Below, in pieces: positions 59,227-64,000 of a stretch of DNA of 64,000 nt (the first letter of the stretch is position 1; each line of letters starts with the position of its first letter). Below the pieces are notes generated by a model. It made no database searches. It worked only from the letters and a program-made list of their open reading frames with translations, and was not told the DNA's origin. A program made the position numbers and the translations under genes. The DNA is from Alphaproteobacteria bacterium. GTDB taxonomy: Bacteria; Pseudomonadota; Alphaproteobacteria; DSM-16000; Inquilinaceae. The DNA is taken from the NCBI GenBank assembly GCA_028281925.1, contig JANQIX010000104.1:62001-126000 (forward strand). Direction: 5' to 3'.

Positions 59227-61359
59227 ATGACCGATCAGGCAAACGCCCCGGCCGTCGCGACGCCGAACCGGACCGCGGCATCGGCCGGCTCGGCGCTGCG
59301 TGGCCTCGGCAAGATGCTCAGGCGCGGCGACATCGCCATGGCGCTGGGCGTGGTGGCGATCCTGGTCGTGCTGATCCTGCCGATGCCGAAATGGCTGTTG
59401 GACATCAGCCTGGCCTTCTCCATCACGATCTCGGTCCTGATCCTGATGACCGTGATGTTCATCAGCAAGCCGCTGGAGCTGAATTCCTTCCCGACGATCC
59501 TCTTGATCGCAGCCCTCTTGCGGCTGTCGCTCAACCTGGCCTCAACGCGGCTGATCCTGTCGAACGGGCATGAAGGGCCCGATGCGGCCGGCCAGGTCAT
59601 CCAGGCGTTCGGCAGCTTCGTCATGGGCGGCAACTTCATCATCGGGATCATCGTGTTCGGCATCCTGGTGATCGTGAACTTCGTGGTGATCACCAAGGGT
59701 TCGGGGCGCATCGCCGAAGTGTCCGCCAGGTTCAGCCTGGACAGCATGCCCGGCAAGCAGATGGCGATCGATGCCGACCTGTCCGCCGGCCTGATCGACG
59801 AGTCCGAAGCCCGCCGCCGCCGCACGGAACTGGAAGAGGAAAGCAGCTTCTTCGGCGCCATGGACGGCGCGGCGAAATTCGTGCGTGGCGACGCCATCGC
59901 CGGCCTCATGATCACCTTCATCAACGTCGTCGGCGGCATCATCATCGGCACGGCCCAGAAGGGCCTGACGATGGGCGAGGCCGCGGAGACCTATACCCTG
60001 CTGACCGTCGGCGACGGCCTGGTCAGCCAGATCCCGGCGCTGATCGTTTCGGTCTCGGCCGGCATGCTGGTCACCAAGGCCGGTGTCAGTGTGACGGCCG
60101 ACAAGGCCGTTTTCGGTCAGCTGAGCCGTCAGCCAAAGTCGCTTGGCCTGGTATCGGTGCTGCTGGTCAGCCTGTCGCTTCTGCCCGGCATTCCGATGCT
60201 GCCGTTCCTCGGTCTGGCCGGTGCCACCGGCTATCTTGCCTGGTCGCTGACACGGCGCCAGGCTCGTGACAAAGCTGTCAAGGTCGCAGCCCAGCGCAAG
60301 GAAAGCCAGGCAACGCCCGCGGCGGAAGAGCCGATCTCCGCCGCGCTCGCGATCGACCAGGTGAGGCTGGAGTTGGGCTACGGCCTGTTGCCGCTGATCA
60401 ACAGCGAAAGCGGCAGCCGCCTGACCGACCAGATCAAGGCCCTGCGCCGTCAGCTTGCCGGCGACATGGGCTTCGTCATGCCGTCGATCCGCATTCAGGA
60501 CAATCTGCAGCTTCCCTCCAACACCTACGTCCTGCGCGTGAAGGAAATCGAGGCCGGACGCGGCGAGGTCCGCCCCAACATGCTGCTGGTCATGGACCCG
60601 CGCGGCGAGGCCTTGGCGCTGTCGGGCGAAGCGACGACGGAACCGACCTTCGGTCTGCCGGCCATGTGGGTCGACGCCAACAACCGCGAAGAGGCGATGT
60701 TCAAGGGCTACACGGTCGTCGACCCGCAGACCGTGATCACCACCCATCTGACCGAGATCATCAAAGAGAACATGCCGGAGCTTCTGTCCTATGCGGAAAC
60801 GCAGAAACTGCTGGACGAGCTGGGCCGCGAACACCAGAAGCTGGTTGCCGACGTGATTCCGCAGCAGATCACCATCGGCGGCATCGAGCGCATTCTGCAG
60901 AACCTGCTGGGCGAGCGGATCTCGATCCGCGACCTGCCGACGATCTTGGAAGGCGTTGCGGAAGCCTGCGGCTATACCCGGAACATCGGCGCCATCACCG
61001 AGCATGTACGCGCGCGCCTTGCCCGCCAGATCTCCGACGCCAATACCGGCGAAGAAGGCTACATCCCGCTGCTGACGCTGTCGCCGCAATGGGAACAGGC
61101 GTTTGCCGAGGCGCTGGTCGGCGATGGTGAAGAACGCCACCTGGCGATGGCGCCGAGCCGGCTTCAGGAATTCATCACCTCGGTCCGGCAGAGCTTCGAA
61201 CGCTTCGCCATGATGGGCACGAACCCGGTCCTGCTGACCAGCCCGGGCCTGCGCGCCTATGTGCGATCGATCATCGAGCGGTTCCGCCCCGCGACCACCG
61301 TGATGTCCCAGAACGAGATCCACCCCAAGGCCAAGATCAAGACGCTGGGGCAGATCTAG
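59227..61359 (+). CDS. flhA: Flagellar export gate protein FlhA
   Basis: A 710-residue core part of the flagellar type III export apparatus. Eight membrane helices lie in the first 340 residues, including ISLAFSITISVLILMTVMFISKPLELNSFPTILLIAALLRLSLNLASTRLIL and the FHIPEP-type loop with MPGKQMAIDADLSAGLIDE and FFGAMDGAAKFVRGDAIAG. The cytosolic half (about 345-700) gathers substrates and chaperones (ERISIRDLPTILEGVAEACGYTRNIGAITEHVRARLARQI). ATG 59227 starts 36 nt after flbD. Length is normal. Confidence 0.97.
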   Translation: MTDQANAPAVATPNRTAASAGSALRGLGKMLRRGDIAMALGVVAILVVLILPMPKWLLDISLAFSITISVLILMTVMFISKPLELNSFPTILLIAALLRLSLNLASTRLILSNGHEGPDAAGQVIQAFGSFVMGGNFIIGIIVFGILVIVNFVVITKGSGRIAEVSARFSLDSMPGKQMAIDADLSAGLIDESEARRRRTELEEESSFFGAMDGAAKFVRGDAIAGLMITFINVVGGIIIGTAQKGLTMGEAAETYTLLTVGDGLVSQIPALIVSVSAGMLVTKAGVSVTADKAVFGQLSRQPKSLGLVSVLLVSLSLLPGIPMLPFLGLAGATGYLAWSLTRRQARDKAVKVAAQRKESQATPAAEEPISAALAIDQVRLELGYGLLPLINSESGSRLTDQIKALRRQLAGDMGFVMPSIRIQDNLQLPSNTYVLRVKEIEAGRGEVRPNMLLVMDPRGEALALSGEATTEPTFGLPAMWVDANNREEAMFKGYTVVDPQTVITTHLTEIIKENMPELLSYAETQKLLDELGREHQKLVADVIPQQITIGGIERILQNLLGERISIRDLPTILEGVAEACGYTRNIGAITEHVRARLARQISDANTGEEGYIPLLTLSPQWEQAFAEALVGDGEERHLAMAPSRLQEFITSVRQSFERFAMMGTNPVLLTSPGLRAYVRSIIERFRPATTVMSQNEIHPKAKIKTLGQI

Positions 61360-61389
61360 CCCCCACCCGGAACAAGGATCACGCCTCCC

Positions 61390-62400
61390 GTGCGCCTGAA
61401 ATCCTTCACCGCAAAGACCTCCAGCGAAGCCATGGCGCTGGCGCGCGCCACGCTCGGCGGTGAAGCCATCATCGTTGCAACGCAGGAAACGGCGGGCGGC
61501 GGTGTGCGCGTCACGGTCGCGGTCGAAGACGAAGGCGACGGCGAAGACACGACCCTGCCCGCAGCCGCCGAACCGGAAGAGACAGAGCAAAGTGGCAAGG
61601 CCGGCGAAGCCACCGTCGACCGGGTCTACCGGGCCCTGCGCTCCAACGCCGTTCCGGCCTCCGTCGGCGAGGTGCTGCTGGAACGTGCCGGCCTTGCCGA
61701 GACGACGGATCCGCTGCTCGCGCTCTCCTGGGCCTTGCGCCAGGAATTCCGCTTCGCGCCGCTGGCGTCGGATCGCGGTGCACCCCGTCCGGTGATGCTG
61801 GTCGGCCCGCCTGGCGCCGGCAAGACCCAGACAGCGGCAAAGATGGCTGCCCGCGCCCTGATCGGCGGCCTGACGGTGGGATTGATCAGCATCGACACAC
61901 AGCGCACCGGGGGACTGGCACGCCTGGAATCCTTCGCCACCGCTCTGGCGCTGGACGTGCTGGCCGCCGGATCTCCGGAGGCGCTTGCAGACCGGCTGCT
62001 GGACACGGCGGACCGGGATCTGGTGCTGGTCGACAGCGACGGACGCAGCCATCTGGACGGCATGGACCTGGCCGATCTTGGCCATTTCCTGAACGGAAAT
62101 GCCATCGAGCCCGTACTGGTGATCCCCGATGGCGTCGACCCTGCCGAGGCGGCCGACATCGCCATCGCGTTTGCCGGTGTCGGGGCCACACGCATGATCC
62201 TGACGCGGGCGGATCTTGCCCGCCGACATGGCGGTGCCCTGGCCGCCGCCCACGCCGCCGGCGTCGCCTTCGGCAACCACAGTACCAGCCCGCGCATCAA
62301 GGACGGGCTGGCCCCTTTCGACCCAAGGTCGCTGGCCTCGCTGCTTCTCAGCGGCCGCGTTCCGACCGCCAATGCCAGCGGAGCTGAGCCCCTGCAATGA
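61390..62400 (+). CDS. flhF: Flagellar SRP-type GTPase FlhF (short form)
   Basis: A 336-residue SRP-family GTPase that sets flagellar site or number. N-terminal B region LKSFTAKTSSEAMALARATLGGEAIIVATQETAGGGVRVTVAVE. G domain: G1 VGPPGAGKTQTAAKMA (about 138-153), G2/insertion ISIDTQRTGGLARLESFA, and G3 reading DLVLVDSDGRS where DTAGRS is usual. The GTPase core is smaller and the linker shorter than in Vibrio FlhF. Start is GTG 61390. It overlaps flhG by 4 nt (ATGA), so the pair is coupled. Confidence 0.88.
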   Translation: MRLKSFTAKTSSEAMALARATLGGEAIIVATQETAGGGVRVTVAVEDEGDGEDTTLPAAAEPEETEQSGKAGEATVDRVYRALRSNAVPASVGEVLLERAGLAETTDPLLALSWALRQEFRFAPLASDRGAPRPVMLVGPPGAGKTQTAAKMAARALIGGLTVGLISIDTQRTGGLARLESFATALALDVLAAGSPEALADRLLDTADRDLVLVDSDGRSHLDGMDLADLGHFLNGNAIEPVLVIPDGVDPAEAADIAIAFAGVGATRMILTRADLARRHGGALAAAHAAGVAFGNHSTSPRIKDGLAPFDPRSLASLLLSGRVPTANASGAEPLQ

Positions 62401-63203
62401 TGCCATTTCCCGCAAACATCAATGTGAAATCCCCGATTTCACCGCCAATGGCCGCCAAATTCCTGGCGATCGCCAGCGGGAAGGGCGGCGTCGGCAAGAC
62501 CTGGCTGGCCATCACGCTGTCCCATGCGATGGCGAAGCTGGGTGCCCGCCCGTTGCTCTTTGACGGCGATCTCGGCCTCGCCAATGTCGACATTCAACTG
62601 GGCCTGATGCCCAAACGGGATCTGGCGGCGGTCTTCGACGGCAACCTTGCGCTCGCCAGCGCCAAGCTGCATTTCGCCGCGGGAGGCTTCGACATTATCG
62701 CCGGCCGCTCGGGGACCGGGGCGCTGTCCATCCTGGCCCCGCAACGGATCGCAGATCTGCGCAGCGATCTGGCCGAGCTTGCGGACGCCTATGACCGGAT
62801 CATCCTCGATCTTGGCGCCGGCATCGACCGCACCGTCCGTCAGCTTGCGAGCCTCGCCGGAACGGCGCTGGTGGTGACCAGCGAAGAGCCGACCGCCCTG
62901 ACCGACGCGTACGCCCTGATCAAGGTGCTGCGCGGCGCCGATCCGACCGCCGACATCCGTGTGGTGGTCAACATGGCGCAGACCCTGCGCGATGGGCGCC
63001 GGACCTATCTGACCTTGGCCAAGGCGTGCGAATCCTTTCTCCGGTTCCGGCCGGCGTTGGCCGGCATCGTGCGCTCCGACCGTCATGTCAGAGAGACGAT
63101 CCGGGCTCAGACATCCCTCCTCTCCCGGTCGCCGTCCAGCGACGCCGCACGCGATGTGGAGAAGATCGCCGCGGCGCTGCTGGTCGAACCGCATGAACCT
63201 TGA
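62397..63203 (+). CDS. flhG: MinD-like ATPase FlhG (FleN/YlxH)
   Basis: A 268-residue ParA/MinD-class ATPase that counters FlhF to limit flagellar number. The deviant Walker A is SGKGGVGKTWLAITLSHAMAKLG (about 26-48), switch I includes DGDLGLANVDIQLGL, and switch II is RIILDLGAGIDRTVRQLA (about 138-155). VVTSEEPTALTDAYALIKVL is the usual MinD region. It overlaps flhF at the start (ATGA) and the next gene at its end (11 nt). No long membrane-targeting C-terminal helix is obvious. Confidence 0.92.
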   Translation: MMPFPANINVKSPISPPMAAKFLAIASGKGGVGKTWLAITLSHAMAKLGARPLLFDGDLGLANVDIQLGLMPKRDLAAVFDGNLALASAKLHFAAGGFDIIAGRSGTGALSILAPQRIADLRSDLAELADAYDRIILDLGAGIDRTVRQLASLAGTALVVTSEEPTALTDAYALIKVLRGADPTADIRVVVNMAQTLRDGRRTYLTLAKACESFLRFRPALAGIVRSDRHVRETIRAQTSLLSRSPSSDAARDVEKIAAALLVEPHEP

Positions 63204-64000
63204 CCCCTCCGTCGCCACGCTGCTGCTGGCCGCCAATTCCGGATCCGGCGGGGCGAAGGCGGAAGTGCAACTGCCCGGCACGGCGAGCCGGCTGCCGGAT
63301 GCTCTGATCGACCGCCTGGCTGCCGCGGTCCGCACCCTGGTCGTGTCCGGAACGGTGACGCAGTCGCAGGCTGTGGGCACCGTCATGCTGCGCACCCAGT
63401 TCGGTCCCCTGCAGTTCCAAAGCAGCAGCCCGATCCCGGTCGGCGGGCAGGCGGTGCTGACGATCCCGCCACCCGGACCAGGGATGTCGGCGGCCGCCTT
63501 ATCCGCACGGTCGATCCCGGCCACGCTGCTGCTGCCCGGCACGCCGACTGCAGCTGCCACGACACCGGCGGCGCCGGGAGCCGCCCCGATCGCCGGTAGC
63601 GCCCTGCCGTCCGCGCCGGTTCTGCCGGGCGGCCAGCTGGTGGCCGGCCTCGGCGGGATCGCGCAATCGGGCACCACCGCCTCGGCGCCTGCCGTATCGG
63701 CGGCCGGCCCGGCAACCGCGGCGCAACCGGGCTCCCCGCTGCTTTCAGCCTCAGCCTCTTCAGCCAGTGCGCCCTCGGCTCTTCCCGGCGGCACCCCGAC
63801 AACCTCCGGCCAGGCGAGCGCGGCCGGCGCCCAGACTGCACCGCCGGCGGCTGGAGCCCAGCAGCCGTCGAACGCCCACAGCGGCCAATCTCCCTCTCAG
63901 GCGACACAGCTCTACGGTCGCACAGCCGCGTCCGCGGGTCCGATTTCCTCTCCTGGGCCAACTACCGCACCCACACCGGTGGCTGCCCACGGCCCATTCG
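63193..64000 (+). CDS. Probable FliK-like flagellar hook-length control protein (3' truncated by window edge)
   Basis: An open frame from ATG 63193 to the end of the window, 269 residues so far, without a stop. The first 100 residues form a compact part (MNLDPSVATLLLAANSGSG, then VQLPGTASRLPDALIDRLAAAVRTLVVSG..TVMLRTQFGPLQFQSSSPIPVGGQAVLTI). The rest is low-complexity, rich in Ala, Pro, Ser and Gly, as in FliK-type rulers. Position right after flhG in related bacteria also points to a FliK-like protein. The conserved C-terminal FliK domain, if any, lies beyond the window. It overlaps the flhG stop by 11 nt. Confidence 0.6.
   Translation, partial: MNLDPSVATLLLAANSGSGGAKAEVQLPGTASRLPDALIDRLAAAVRTLVVSGTVTQSQAVGTVMLRTQFGPLQFQSSSPIPVGGQAVLTIPPPGPGMSAAALSARSIPATLLLPGTPTAAATTPAAPGAAPIAGSALPSAPVLPGGQLVAGLGGIAQSGTTASAPAVSAAGPATAAQPGSPLLSASASSASAPSALPGGTPTTSGQASAAGAQTAPPAAGAQQPSNAHSGQSPSQATQLYGRTAASAGPISSPGPTTAPTPVAAHGPF

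Noticed and set aside
59542-62415. Very long minus-strand open frame opposite flhA and flhF (and similar ones opposite fliF-fliG and opposite dppA-dppC)
   Set aside because: Antisense frames stay open by chance in GC-rich coding DNA. The products are rich in Gln, His, Arg and Asp without domains, and the plus-strand genes are certain.
1-64000. tRNA, rRNA and CRISPR arrays
   Set aside because: Looked for in the gaps between genes; no cloverleaf-like tail with CCA, no rRNA-like sequence and no regularly spaced repeats beyond the short ones listed.

Overview
The window is high-GC DNA from a motile alphaproteobacterium, most likely of the Rhodospirillales. The grounds are a Caulobacter/Azospirillum-like flagellar order (fliF-fliG-fliH-fliN-flbD-flhA-flhF-flhG), Rhodospirillales-style proteins throughout, dense coding, many GTG starts and many 4-nt gene overlaps. 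I saw no rRNA, tRNA or CRISPR array. All identifications come from reading the translated sequence; no database was searched.

Layout. 1-810 is the end of a sensor histidine kinase and 927-1628 is pyrE. 1780-5361 holds a peptide-type ABC importer without ATPases (binding protein and two permeases). 5366-9015 (minus) holds a lipoprotein, an M20 amidohydrolase, a PfkB sugar kinase and a universal stress protein. 9138-14963 (minus) is a complete dppABCDF-type importer operon with a strong hairpin after the binding-protein gene. 15249-19015 (minus) has a conserved hypothetical gene, a second Usp with an FNR-type box, a solitary HRDC-like protein, a CDF metal exporter and pdxH. 19203-23236 has a DnaJ-class co-chaperone, an AI-2E-family permease and a chemoreceptor. 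23237-26061 is a disturbed, partly AT-rich patch with a small ORF, an MFS remnant, a DUF3237 gene, a SnoaL-like gene divergent from a MarR regulator with twin operators, and a transposase remnant.

26062-34942 carries a small lipoprotein, an AcuI/YhdH reductase, an ECF sigma unit (EF-hand protein, sigma factor, likely anti-sigma factor, heavy-metal-sensor-like protein), a dihydroorotase-like enzyme, a family-9 glycosyltransferase, a YgfZ-type protein, a VOC protein and a DEAD-box helicase with a hairpin leader.

The most unusual locus is 34980-41508. A 1350-residue SARP-type regulator (winged helix, BTAD, degenerate cyclase-like domain, AAA ATPase, TPRs) diverges from a Bacillus Tgl-like transglutaminase gene, which is followed by a pyruvoyl-dependent histidine decarboxylase gene. 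The shared intergenic region has three TTTGC direct repeats at exact 11-bp spacing, the phasing known for SARP targets. This suggests a regulated histamine-producing system paired with an enzyme family able to couple amines to protein glutamines.

41533-47768 holds accessory metabolism (GNAT, class IV aminotransferase, DUF523, Bcr/CflA-type MFS, LysR, WrbA, glutathionyl-hydroquinone reductase). 47777-52982 (minus) is a three-gene type I secretion-like operon: two different ABC half-transporters and an HlyD adaptor. A small protein with one giant-adhesin-type repeat (53332-53823) lies between it and the flagellar operon, which runs from 53890 off the right edge into a probable fliK-like gene.
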